Source: Gongronella butleri
Taxonomy: Eukaryota; Mucoromycota; Mucoromycetes; Mucorales; Cunninghamellaceae
Direction: 5' to 3'
NCBI GenBank assembly: GCA_025201375.1
Contig: JAIWZP010000046.1
Location: forward strand, 124,001 to 188,000
Length of the DNA: 64,000 nucleotides
Part shown: positions 20,881 through 32,369 of the stretch, one piece after another
Position numbering within the stretch: position 1 is the stretch's first letter
How the letters are laid out: each line of letters begins with the position of its first letter
Position numbers and translations under genes: made by a program
The notes under the pieces: generated by a model
What the model was told of the DNA's origin: nothing
Databases searched by the model: none
Seen by the model: the letters and a program-made list of their open reading frames with translations, nothing else

Positions 20881-23800
20881 GGATCAGGGGGGTGGCAAAA
20901 AAGCCACGACGACTTTGATATTTCGGGGGGCGTGTGAGTTTAAAAAAGCGGGTAGAGATCAATGATGAGAGGGTTATACGGTATGTAGTGAAATCCCCAA
21001 AAAAGCCGATTTTCAGCAATGCGAATGTTAAACATTGCAAAGCATGAGTGGACGGCCTGTAAAACTGGTCGATTACTGTATCATAGCCTGGCCATTTCGT
21101 GGCGTCTTGTTTTTCAACATGGAGTTGAAAACCAGAGGTGGGTTGAGTCGTTGTGCAGATGAATCCAAAATATCGCTATTTTCACAAATTCAGCAGTGAG
21201 CTCTCGAAATATTTCGTGGATCGGGATGAAATTTAGGCACCATTTGAAAGAGACACGCTCGGACATCATTTTTAGAATGTTTGTTTGGCCGACGATGCGT
21301 GATCTTTGTACGCTTGTGAAAGCCGTTCAAACATTACTACAAAAATTTTCAACTTCGATGTTCTCGGCAACGGATTAGACAACACACGGCGCTTTTTTCA
21401 ACGTGTCGAAGGCACCTGTCTTGCATCTCTATATATCGAATGAGACCTCAGTTTCATCGATGGATGGCTGAAACTTGCAGAGAAAATTCACTTTTTCATC
21501 AAAATTTTTGATCTCGATTTACCGGTACGTACTCGACAACGGTCTAATGATAAACGTTTGATTTTTATTCCAATTGTATTAACAAACATGGGGGCAAAGC
21601 ACCTACAGTAATGGAATGATTTGCAGCGCGCTACTGTAGCTCGGGTTTTAACTATTTGCATCGGAGCATGTCCAACGGCCAGGGGCCATTGCCATCCTAA
21701 TGACGACTGGTTATACGACTGGTATGGCGACTGGTATTATACCACTGGTTTAATTTATCGTTTATGATTCCCTGCATTATCACCACTGGTTTTATCTGGG
21801 TAATTTCATCCAGAAAGATACTGTAATGTTAGGTTAATTAAGCAAGAAAATATATATATTACATGGATGATTTTAAAAAGACTGGGAAATACAACTGATG
21901 AGCAACTGGTACTGCAGGTGGTTCATATTCACGATTGCCTTGAATGTGCTCCATCGGTGATCGGTCATTCCACCAGGCTATCAGGTCCCGCTGTTGGCAT
22001 TGCTGGCGGCGCCGTTGCCAACGTCACCATCAAACTCACTGGGATAGGGTTCAAATACATCGTTGTTTAATGAATAATAAAAGAAGGGGTGCGAGGAGTA
22101 ACAAAGAAAAAAGGGGAAGGGAATGAGAATAGATCTCAAGTGTAAAGAAAAGAAAAGAAAGAGAATAAAGGATATTTGACAATGGACCCCTTTTTATACT
22201 TTTTCCAAATCTTTTCTCCACAGCGCTCCGGATCATCCTTGATCTGGAAATATTGACGTGTGCTGTCACAAGATTGACAAAATGTCTAATTGGTGATGCT
22301 GTGAGGTGATCCGTCGCTTGTTCAGGTATTTTTTTCAAAGGAAACGCGCTGATGAACCATTCATTGCTTGTGAGATGGTAGCGCGACAACCTATAGGTGC
22401 ATTCCCACGCAATGTGACCTGGGCGTAATAAAAGAAGGAAATAATCAAGTGTCCAAATTGGATCATGCCGGTCACCATGCGTTGTCAATAAAATAAGCTT
22501 TGACAGCGCGATTTTCCATCGATCCGAGGATCGCCTGCAAAATCGGCTGATGTCCATAATTAGTGCCTCCGAGGCTTCAAGGGCGTGCCAGATGGATCGG
22601 GTGCGCGTGCGCAGGGTTGTTGCAGATGCTTCACTTGCACATTTTGTTGCTTTTCTTTCCGTTTCTTTTTTTTTTTCAATTTGCCGCCAATGCCGCGCCT
22701 AGCACGTCATTGGCTAGACACTGGTCTGGATGCACGTGACTTTTAGCCGTGCATGCTAATGCTTGGTTTTGACTTGTAGTATTTCTTGCTTGCTTGTTTC
22801 CCCTTCGTTTTTCTCTTGATTGATTTGATTGGCTTGCCTTGCCACGCCATGCGCGTCTTGGCCAGGCACTGATATATTTACACACGCTTCTTGCTTGGCA
22901 ATAATATTGAATACAGCATGATCTTGTCGTGTATCAATTCGTTTTTCTTTTCTTTTTTTTTTTACGCGCCATTGACGCGTCAACGCGTCAATGGCTCCGA
23001 GCGCGTCGGCTCACGCGCTTTTTGCGCATGTTTGCCACTCGACGCGAGCTGGGCCGTGACACAGGCTGCTGCAGTCCACCACTTATCAACGCATAAAAGT
23101 TTGCAAAATAAAAAATTACAAATAAAAAATACGTAATACAAAAAAAAATATGATACATGCACTTCATCACACATCTTAATAATTTGGAAGTGTCAAACCT
23201 TAAATTTTTGCAAAAAAAATCTTGACCAAAGTAGGCACTTTTCTCAGTCGATCGCCGTTCATGCAACACTCTTTACGCTTTTTTTTCTTAAATAAGGTGG
23301 CTATGATAGGGCAGCTTGCTATTACTACCGGTATGTCAGCCAATAGCAAATTGTCGGAGTTACCTGCTTGGGATGCATTGATCATTCGGAGTTCGAAATT
23401 TCCCAAATTTGGCACTTTCTGAGATTGAAATGTGTGACCCCTGAGTGACCCCTGAATTTTTCAAAAGCAGTCGTAGCGCTTTGGGGGTTTAAGCTTTTTT
23501 GTTGCAAATTTTGCGCTGAATTCGATGCAGGTATTTTTGAGCGGGGTCAACCATGCGGATGGCGAGATGAATGCAAAATAGTACAAATACTGTAGGAGGT
23601 TTTTGGCATTAATTTCGAGAGCAAAAAAATCGGGCGGGATCGTTTTACTGTATTGCGCACTGAGCTAAATAAAGTTTACGTACGCCGTGATGCAGATTGT
23701 TTCAATCATTCCATGGGGGCGGGCGAGCAGCAGGCTGCTACCGTATACCGTACAACAGTGCGTAAAATATTATGGAGGCACAGCAAGAAGCCGACAAAGG

Positions 23801-25307
23801 TAAGTGAAGCTGTTTCCTCCAAGTGCAAAAACAACAGTGCAAAAATATATTTTTATGATATCTTACAGCAGCAGGCCAACAGCGCATGGCTGTCGTTGGC
23901 AAATTCATATTTCATGACGCGCTGTTACAGTATGTTGTGTTATACTGTACTTTGCACTCGGTGTTGTGACTTGATGTTGGTTTCAAGACATCAAGAGCGA
24001 GAAATCGAGAATTATCTATGAAATTCCATCACCACCAACACACCACGCACTTTGCACGTTTGTAGTCTAATCTCGATCTCTCGAAGCATCAAGCAAGAAG
24101 CGATAAGCAGCAGCAAAATGGTGGCCAATTATGCATGCTGTAAGTAAGATACAGTAACATGCAGTGGATGCCGTGCGCGATCAACATCTTGGCTATCTTC
24201 TATACTGTAGATGACAGCTGTTGCAATTGCAAAAAGCGAATTTTCTGCAAATTGCAACACCCTTTTTATTCAAAGCAACGCGTAGCGTCAATGCAAATTT
24301 GTGGCAGTCCTTCTTGTGCACGATGATGCACTTTTTAGACCTCTAAATAATGCTGAATCATGAAGACGGACTCTAGACGTCAACATTTTATTTAAAACAG
24401 AGGCGATTACGCATTCGGCGGGACCGTCTTTGGCAATATATCATAACCAAGGGCAGCGCGCTTGCAGATCGGCTACTTGATGGTCGACGAGTGGACGTTA
24501 TCAATGTACCTGGCACAAAATGTTTCTCAGCCGCGTGTTCACTGCGATTCAGTACAAATCCTGCAAATGGACATTATTTTGTCTCTGAAACAAGTTTGCC
24601 TCGCCTCACGCGCAATTTGCATCTTGCTGACGCTTCCATTTGTGCGCTGGATGTATGCTGCGCGTGTTTTTTCTTGAACATTTGTATCTAACAAACAGCC
24701 CTCTTGAAGTCAGGACGCTCTTGTGGACTGCATTGCGCTTTCGACCGAACATGTATTACCAAATCTTCCCTGACCAACAAGATAGACGTACTGACTTGCT
24801 GCTAGCGGAAGATGCGGGCCCAATTGGCGTTGATGCTCCCATGTCCCATCGTTTCTCCTCTTTTTTTTTTTTTTTTTTTTTACGCCAAATTTGGCCAGAT
24901 CGTGGGGTCCAAAATGATTGGCCAGGGTTAGGCGCGGAAAGTCGCCTCCCTGAAGCCTTGATTTCATTGTTTTTTTGTCAATGCTAAAATTGCGGGTATG
25001 CAGAAAGCAAATATTCTCGTCACACACGCTACGTGCAGAGAAATGCTTCCGAGCGACAAGGTGCGATGCCAGGGTGGTACGAAAGCGCATATGCATGCGA
25101 TCTCGGATAAACGATTCCGCATTCGTACAACCCACCTGAGCCAAACTCAAATCGCCAAGACTTTTTTTTTTTGTTTTCAAACAGGTTTGATTCATTTCTT
25201 TGAGGTATGGAGAGACAGGATACAAATGAAAAAGTGACTAAAATACAAAGGCAGGCGTGATATGATACAAATTTAGTGGGGTGATGGTGAAAAGGTGGGA
25301 ATTTTGC
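20881..25307. other. Gene-poor island with scattered repeats
   Basis: No convincing gene. Seen here are short direct repeats of an ACTGGT(T/A)TA-like word at 21703-21795, a 26-bp inverted repeat at 22969-22994, T-runs at 22665-22676 and 24859-24880, and many TACTGTA/TACAGTA words. Open frames at 22051-22557 (minus) and 23653-24021 (plus) show no family resemblance and no homologous second copy; they are not called. Confidence 0.5.
22969..22994. repeat. 26-bp inverted repeat built on ACGCGT
   Basis: CCATTGACGCGT, a 2-nt spacer CA, then ACGCGTCAATGG: perfect 12-bp arms. Each arm contains ACGCGT, the MluI-box word bound by MBF-type factors in other fungi. Confidence 0.85.
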
Positions 25308-25696
25308 TTAGGCCGATTCAATGCGCGTGTCTCGCTTATAATCTTGATACGAGGGAGGGGGCGGCTGGATATCTTCAATGTTGCCGTAGGGTGGCAGATT
25401 GGGTTGGCTGGACGTGCCAGCCGCGGCGGCTGCGCCCGTGCTTGGTGTAGACGTCATGTTGATCACTTGGTAATAGCCATCTTGCTGTGAATTGGCCACT
25501 GTTGTGAGGGAAAAAAAAACACAGTGAGCCGATTATTTTTATCAAGCAACAGGCCCTTTTTCATTGTCTTACCTTGCTGCTCTTGCTGCCTTCGGCGCAC
25601 CTCGGCTTCTTTCTTTTTTAATCGCGTACGGATCAAAACCATGACGATAATCAGCACTATAATAATGATGCCCCAGACGTATTCGTACCCTAGCAT
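25308..25696 (-). CDS. Small single-pass membrane protein with PPxY motif (possible Rsp5/NEDD4 adaptor)
   Basis: Minus-strand exons 25696-25573 and 25498-25308; 104 residues. The N-terminus MLGYEYVWGIIIIVLIIVMV is a transmembrane segment, followed by a strongly basic helix (RTRLKKKEAEVRRRQQEQQ). The tail holds NLPPYGNIED and PPPPSYQDYKRD, giving an LPxY and a PPxY, the motifs bound by WW domains of Rsp5/NEDD4 ubiquitin ligases. Short N-terminal-TM proteins with PPxY tails act as Rsp5 adaptors in yeast; that role here is inferred from architecture only. A short upstream ATG at 25699 is out of frame. It is divergent from the MFS gene across a 2-kb spacer. Confidence 0.65.
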
Positions 25697-27716
25697 GATG
25701 CAATTGCGTGTGTGTGTGTGTAAAAGATCAGAAACAACAAAAAAGCGTAAAGAAGAAAGTGAAAAAAGGGAGCCAGAAAATGGGCCGGCTTTGGACATTT
25801 GTATTGCAAGCGCCCGATGCTATTTTCGGCAACCCCGATGACGTTTCTGGCTTGCTATTGACCGAGGGGGGGGCAGTTGACATGCGGCGGATGGAAATTT
25901 CCATCCTCCAACCTGCCCCTTCCATTCTGAGGATTCCATGGTGCGCCCTTTTTATTTTTTTCCCTCGAACGCGCACAAGTTGCGCAGCCAAGCATTTTTA
26001 TTCACATAAACGTGCCATGTGGTGTGGTGCTTCTTGTTGGGCAGTCATTTTTGTTTGTTGGAAGGAGTCATTGGGACGAGGGCGTGGCGCCTGTTGGGGC
26101 AAAGGTGCATCAACAAGAGGCTGGACGGTGCAGCTGCGATGTTTGCGCATGCAAAAGGCTGCGACCGTGCCACGTGTCGTGCCATTGGATTAGCCGGTGC
26201 AAAGTCAATGGAATCAAAACAATGCAGGGCAATGACGGGAAGCAGCAAAGGTGATTTTTTTTTTTTTTTTTTTTTTGCGCGGTGACAACATGTCGGTCGC
26301 GCCCGTCGATTATAGTTAATTTCAAAGCAAGCTCGTCCTTGGCTTGGCGAAAAGCGAAAATGCCTCGTGGCACAATATGGAAGCCTGGAAGACAATGAGG
26401 TGTCAGAGCAACGACGCGGCACGTCATTTTTGGGCAAAGGTGTCCGACTGGGCCGTGCGCCACACCATAATAACCCACTTCATCGATGTGGAGTAGTGAA
26501 ACAATGGGTCATTCGAACTGTTCCCCGCGTGCTTGCGCCATTGTCTTTTTCTTTGTTCATTTTTTGACGAGAAATCCCTTGCCAAATCAGGCAATGATGC
26601 GATTTCTGCGGGTGCAAAGCGTAACACAAGGCGCACAATGACAAAGAGCCAGCCCACCAGCCATCGTTTGTCAGCCAGAAAGGCCCAAGGTGGGCTTTCA
26701 GGCAGAGTGTAACACACAAATCAAGCATGATTGGTCAATCCCAGCAAGCGGGCTCATTACTAATGGTCCTACACAAACAAAACAAAGGCTTGCATGAATG
26801 AGGCCGTCCCCTTGGCGGCTGCATGAATTGCCATGTGGATGGCGGTGCAAGCTTAATTTTGTATTGCAGCAGATGGACAGGACGAGCACTGCGGTTTTTA
26901 TCGCCATCACACAAACCATTGGCCGCCGGGAATTGATTTCTAATCAATTTGGTCGCCAGGCACCGCTGGCAGAGTCCGCCCAATGACCGACAAAAGTAGC
27001 CAAATGCTCTTGGGAATGGATAATTCCCCCCCTTTTTTTTCTGTTTTTCTGTTTTTACTTTGTCGATCAAGATATTGAGATTCTTTTGTGTGGCTAGTGA
27101 TTCGGTGGAAAGGAAATAATTGCGTGTGAGGAGGGCATCGTGCCTCACACACTCTGATGGTGCCTCATTGTGACGCATCCGATGCTCGGAATTTTCCAGC
27201 AAAGCGGATGGCAATCTCGGCACGAAATGCGCGGGCGGGGATTGGTGCGTTTCCACCCATTTGCCTGTCCAACGTGGTGAAACATGAACCCTTTCTCGTG
27301 TCCCAAAGCAAATAGAGAAAAAGCAATCGAGATCGCAAAAAGGCGCTTGCAACAGGGGGAGGCGCAAGATCTTTTTTCCAGGTCGGAAGCGGCCTGTTGT
27401 GTTCCTGTGATTGTGCGCGCATGTGTGCCCATCGTGGAGCGTGGGGCAATGGGGGGAAAGGCGCACAAAAACTTTGAAAAGCGGCGTAAAAAAAGCAAGG
27501 CGCCAACCAATTCATTTGTTCTGGGGAAAAACAAGGGCAAAAAGTCCCCTTCTCCGTTTCAAACGGTGAGCTGGCAAACCTAATCGACTGTCTGTTTTTG
27601 TGATCCGGATGGCCGGAGGTCTGGGATCCCATAAAAACTGGTAAAATTCGGATCAACCTATTAGATGCATCTCTTTTTTTCCATTTGCACCTGTTTTTTA
27701 TTATTTTTATTGCGCC
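25697..27716. other. 2-kb divergent intergenic region
   Basis: Lies between the PPxY protein and the MFS transporter. It holds a GT-run just upstream of the former, a T-run at 26255-26275 and a T-rich leader before 27717. Open frames are present (for example 26735-27466 minus), but they lack splice-consistent extension or family resemblance, so no gene is called. Confidence 0.45.
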
Positions 27717-29322
27717 ATGGATCCCGAGAAAGCCCAGCGGACGGATGCCGCCTCGATTCGCAGTGATACCACGCTCGATGAGCAAAACAATGACATTCCA
27801 CTCCTTGTGGAGATGGCGCCCATCCCCACCTTGGCGTCCATGCATGAAATCACCACCACCATGACCCGAAGGAGTCAGCGACAGCAAGCTGTCAAATCAT
27901 CGGATGAAGAGGGTCAGGACAAGGACATCAAAATGATCCCCGCCGACATTTACCTGTCCGAGGGTCTGAGCAATCCTGTAAGTTCATCGGAAAGACCCCA
28001 TGACAATGGACTTCTTTCCCCTTTTCCAGGGCATGGCAAGAGAAATGGGGGCGAGCGAGGCATAAAAGAGGCGCAGGAGGGGCAACAATTGAGGAGAAAA
28101 AAATGGGAAAGCGGCTCAATTTTTTTCTTTTTTTTTTTTTTTCTACAGGGCTGGTTTGTTGTCCTAGGTTCGTTCCTTGTGAATTTCTCCCTCTTTGGCT
28201 TTACATTTAGTAAGTGGCCCTTGCACTCAAAAAATGATCGACATCAGATCACTGATTCTTTTTTTTTTTTTCCAACTGATTTCCCTGATCTTTTATAGCC
28301 TGGGGCATCTTTCAGAAATTGTACGATCTGGGACCGAGCGGATAATCTTTTAGCGCGCCAGCGAGCCGCCCTGCCGGCAGCCGACCATGATTTGTCACCT
28401 TATTGAACACCGTGTCTTTTTTTTTTTTTTTTTTTTTGTATTTTTAGATACCTTGAAGTGTATGCCGGTCAGACGAATTCGTTTACAATTGCCTTTGTGG
28501 GCACGTCTGCCGGTGCGTGCATGATGTCGCTTGGGCTGTTCATCACTCCCGTCATTGAGAAACTCGGCTATCGCGCGACCATGGCCATTGGTAAGAAACA
28601 CAGGTCAAACAGTGGACGTGTTCGGGCTCATTCCTCCTTTTTTTTTGAACTCCAGGTTGTGTGATGGCCCCCTTGGCCTTGATCTTGGCCAGCTTTGCCA
28701 CGCAATTGTGGCAAATCTATCTGACTCAGGGCATTTTATATGGTTTTTCAGCAACTTTTGCCTTTTCGCCGGCCATTGCGCTTCCATCTCAATGGTTTGT
28801 CAAGAAGCGCGCCTTTGTCACGGGTAGGATCGGCATGCTCCTTTTTTTTTTTTTTTTTTTTTTTTTTGGTTCCAGGATTGACAATGACCTTTTTTTCTCT
28901 TCTTCCAGGTTTGGCGGTGAGTGGCAGCGGCATTGGCGGTGTTTGCATGAGTCCAATGGCGCAGGCATTGATCACGGAGCTCGGGTATCGCAATGCGCTG
29001 CGTGTGATGGGCAGCATGATGTTTGCTTTGCTTGCCATTGCGACGGCGCTGGCGCGCTCGCGTTGGAATCTTAAATCGAGCCCAGGTCACAAATGGTACG
29101 AGCTTGTGGATACAAGCCTCTTGACGCGCGATTTCAACCTCTTGTGGCTGTTTTGTCTGCTTGCTCCCTTTGGCTACCTTGCTCCCTTTTTCCTTGCACC
29201 CACATACGCTAGCTACATTGGCGCCAGCGATCAACAAGGCGCCGCCATCGTCAGTATCATGAGTGGTAAAGATTTTGAAAATCAGCGTGCACAAGCGCCA
29301 TCAAAACGGGGACGCGCTCATG

Positions 29323-29353
<31 letters not shown>

Positions 29354-29872
29354 ACTCTTTTGCAGCCACCAATGCCGTGTGTCGTATCACATTGGGCTAT
29401 TGCGGCGACAAGTTTGGACGCATCAATACAATGTTTGTGTCCACGTTCTTGTCCGCGCTGTTCTCCATGCTGGTCTGGCAATTTTGCAGATCATATGGCC
29501 CCTTTGTCGCATACGGGCTCTTTTTTGGCCTCGTGTCCGGCGCCTTTGTCGCGCTCACACCAGCCATTGCAGCCGACATCATCGGCGTGGAAAACATTCA
29601 AAAGGGCATTGGCATGCTCTACTTTGCTACGACGGTCGGCAACTTGCTTGGTAAAAAAAAAAAAGAGAAAACGGGCTTGCGACGCGGTCTGACGCGTCCT
29701 TTTTTTTTTTATTTTAGGCACACCTATCTCGGGCCTTTTGCAACAAAACTTTGGTTGGACGGCAACAATCCAATACTGTGGTGCCATGTCACTGGCCGCG
29801 GCTCTTGTCGCATTGATCTTGAGACTGTCGCGTTCCTGGGGCAAAAAGAGCGCCTGGTATGCCAGGTATTAA
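27717..29872 (+). CDS. Major facilitator, monocarboxylate-porter type
   Basis: Eight exons: 27717-27977, 28149-28209, 28299-28320 (22 nt), 28448-28590, 28656-28823, 28909-29265, 29366-29650 and 29718-29872; 483 residues. A cytosolic acidic N-terminus leads to GWFVVLGSFLVNFSLFGFTF, WGIFQKLYLEVYAGQ and the remaining helices, about 12 in all. The GWxVVxxSFxxN-FxxxG(x)FQ..Y start and the CGDKFGRINT loop (MFS D-x-x-G-R motif) place it among fungal monocarboxylate-transporter homologues (Mch/SLC16-like), which move small organic acids or related solutes across plasma or vacuolar membranes; the substrate is not predictable. The 22-nt exon is needed to join FTF-TWGIFQKL to YLEVYAG in frame. The C-terminus ends SAWYARY. 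Confidence 0.87.
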
Positions 29873-30483
29873 TTCGTTTTTTTTTTTTTTTTGGTGATTT
29901 TTTTTCTGCATGCTGTCATCATGACCCTTCATTCCCCTCCCCCACCGCTCCCCAACCATGCTTCCATATTTTTTGCTTACTTTCCATCTTCCTCATCGTC
30001 TCATCCACCTACAATGTACCATAATAAAACGACATTTCGATTATTTCAGCATCCGTCGCCATGCTCGATGCGCAATGGCTCTCACTAGCTTTCATGTGCA
30101 TTTCCAAACCTTGTGTAACATTGAATTGCAGAGCCTCCGCCCACTGTTGGCCTGATCTCACGGCCATTTTATCGCGGGAATCGCGCGTTTTACTCATGAA
30201 CACATTTTAAAAATAAGAAAAAGAGAGTTTAGATTGAAATTGAGGGCGATGTAGATGAGGGACCACGTTGGACTTGCCTTGTGTCAGATGACAATGCATG
30301 GATCGAGAGGCAAATTGCAGATGCCAGCGTGCACCCGTCGGACCCCACGTTTTTGAAAGGAACCTCCGCCTTTTTTTCCCCCTTTCCTTTCTTTTTTCCT
30401 CCCTCCCTCTCCCTCTTTTCACTTTTTCTCTTTCTTCTTGTTGCCTTTTTTTTTTCTCCACTTGCCACCCGTCTCCGTTCCCT
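29873..30483 (+). other. Spacer and pyrimidine-rich leader
   Basis: Contains a T-run, an AATAAA at about 30021 that could end the MFS transcript, and a long C/T-rich tract (30370-30480) before the hydrolase start. No gene seen. Confidence 0.5.
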
Positions 30484-32045
30484 ATGCTCCTAACCCTTTT
30501 TCTCTATTTAATATACTTTGCTGTCGCCGTCACCCTCTTGTTTACCGTCCTCCTCTATATCTTTCAGTGCGAGCTACTATATCCAGCAGGCTTCCCGCAC
30601 GGATCTCGATCGGTTGTAAGACGCAACGGACCAGAAACGAACGAATTGGCGGCGCTGACGACGCGATTGTTCTCGATTTTTTTCTTTTTTTTCGATGTTT
30701 TCGTCTCTAGGTAGCGCGACCAGTACAATATGACTTGCCCGACAAGGAGGTCACGCTCGAGGCGGCCGACGGCGTGCGTATCCGATCGTATGTCATGATT
30801 CAGCGCGGCGAGGAAGTCGCCATCCAATCGCCCACACTGCTTTGGTTCCATGTAAGTTGACGTCGCACAAGCGCAGCGATAGCCCACCCCCAAAACAAAG
30901 ATCATCGTGCGCCCGTATGCACAAAAAGGGAGAGAGCGACGGCCAGTGCTCAATCCATTGGGGCAAAAAAAAATCATGCTGACATTTTTTTTTTTTTTTT
31001 TTCAGAGCCACACGGGAAACATGGTAAAATCGGATTGCTCCACGACAATATAATTACTCATCCCTCTTTTTTTTTCGACTTTTAGGGCCATCGGCTACCC
31101 ATTGCGCAAGTGTTTTACAAGAAATTCGGCTACAATATTGTCTTGGTGTCGTATCGAGGGTAAAAAAAAAAAAACGTGCACATTGGCTTTGTGCGATCAA
31201 TTGACACTCACACCTTACTTGGTTTCGCAGGTATGGCTTGAGCGAAGGCAAACCCAATGAAATTGGCCTCAAATTAGATGCCCAGGTAAAGAAAAATCAC
31301 GAGGAAAAAAAAAGAGGGGGTCTGTGCTCCAAGGCATAAAAAAAGCGGAAATTGAGAGAACGATGAGGGCAACTCATCCTTTTTTTGACATCTCCAGGCG
31401 GCGCTCGACTATATTTTGCATCACCCCATCTTACGACACACCAAATTGATCGCGTTTGGCCAGTCGCTTGGCGGCGCCGTGGCCATTGACCTTGTTTCCA
31501 AGCAAGAACATCTCTTTAGCGCATTGATCATCGAAAACACGTTCCTCAGCATGGTAAGACACGCGTCTCTGGGGGGCTCAAGGCCATGGCGAGAGCCACG
31601 GGGGTCGATTGCGGGGTGGCCATTGGAAGTTGTAAAAGCATTGACCCTTTTTTCCCCCCTTGTTTTAGACGCTTTTGATCCCGCACGCTCTGCCTGCATT
31701 GCAGTACCTAGTGTACCTCTGCCACCAAAAGTGGCGGTCGTACCAATTGATTCGCAAGATTCAGCATATACCAATTTTGTTCCTATCCAGCCTAAAAGAC
31801 GAGCTTGTCCCTGCGTCACACATGGCCAAGTTGCACGATCTCTGCCACACGGACGGCGGCAAGACGTGGAAGGAGTTTGAGCGCGGCACCCATTATGACA
31901 CGTGCATGCAGGTAATTGAAAACAAAGGGAGCGTCAAAAAGAGATGCAATGTCCAATTCCTTTTTTTTTTTTTATGTTATCATAGCCTGGATACTTTGAC
32001 GCCATTGCTGAATTTGGTCATGACCACGTCTGGGAGTCGGATTGA
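30484..32045 (+). CDS. Bem46/ABHD13-type alpha/beta hydrolase
   Basis: Eight exons: 30484-30615, 30711-30851, 31006-31023 (18 nt), 31086-31159, 31231-31285, 31398-31553, 31669-31911 and 31986-32045; 292 residues. It starts with a signal-anchor helix (LFLYLIYFAVAVTLLFTVLL), then QCELLYPAGFPHGSRS as in Bem46. The core has LLWFHSHTGNMGHRLPIAQV (oxyanion region, built across the 18-nt exon), VSYRGYGLSEG, and the nucleophile elbow FGQSLGGAVAIDL (Ser). A later acidic residue lies in LFLSSLKDELVP, and the probable catalytic His is in FERGTHYDT. Bem46 proteins are membrane-anchored serine hydrolases of the ER or cell cortex linked to polarity; the substrate is unknown. Confidence 0.9.
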
Positions 32046-32369
32046 GCGCGTTCCTTTTTCTTTTTTAAAACAGCATGTTTCATACCTAATTTCAATTTCT
32101 TCATGCATTTGACTGAATTAAAAGAACATTTCACGCCCTCATCGTCTCTAAACGCGTGCAATTAAACGCACTGCTTGCCATTGCCGCATTTGGCATCCGG
32201 GACCTCGGGAAGCCAGGCTGTCAAGCGGGCTTGCCGAGCCTTGTGATTGGTGCCTTGCTGCGATTTTCCTTTTTTCCTTGCGACCGAGAAAGGTCTTTTG
32301 CATTTCTTTGCCATTCTTTCATCTTTTTTTTTCTCTCGCCCTTTTTATTTATTTATTCCCAATTCCAAC
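32046..32369 (+). other. Short spacer before the acetyltransferase gene
   Basis: T-rich leader and promoter-sized sequence; no gene seen. Confidence 0.45.

Noticed and set aside
19535..21040. Repeating minus-strand peptide (STGLNLAPD.., STGINLEPD..) in the tandem array
   Set aside because: The repetition follows from the DNA satellite. Frames are interrupted by stops between units and substitutions do not favour conservative changes, so it is not treated as a repeat protein.
22051..22557. 168-codon minus-strand open frame in the island
   Set aside because: No family resemblance, no supporting splice signals, no second copy seen, and it overlaps AT-rich unstructured DNA. Length alone is not sufficient evidence.
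23653..24021. 122-codon plus-strand open frame
   Set aside because: Composition is atypical and nothing is recognised. It lies among TACTGTA words and may be a remnant, but coding status cannot be supported.
26735..27466. 243-codon minus-strand open frame upstream of the MFS gene
   Set aside because: Overlaps the probable promoter of the MFS gene, has no recognisable domains, and the overlapping frames on both strands are equally open.
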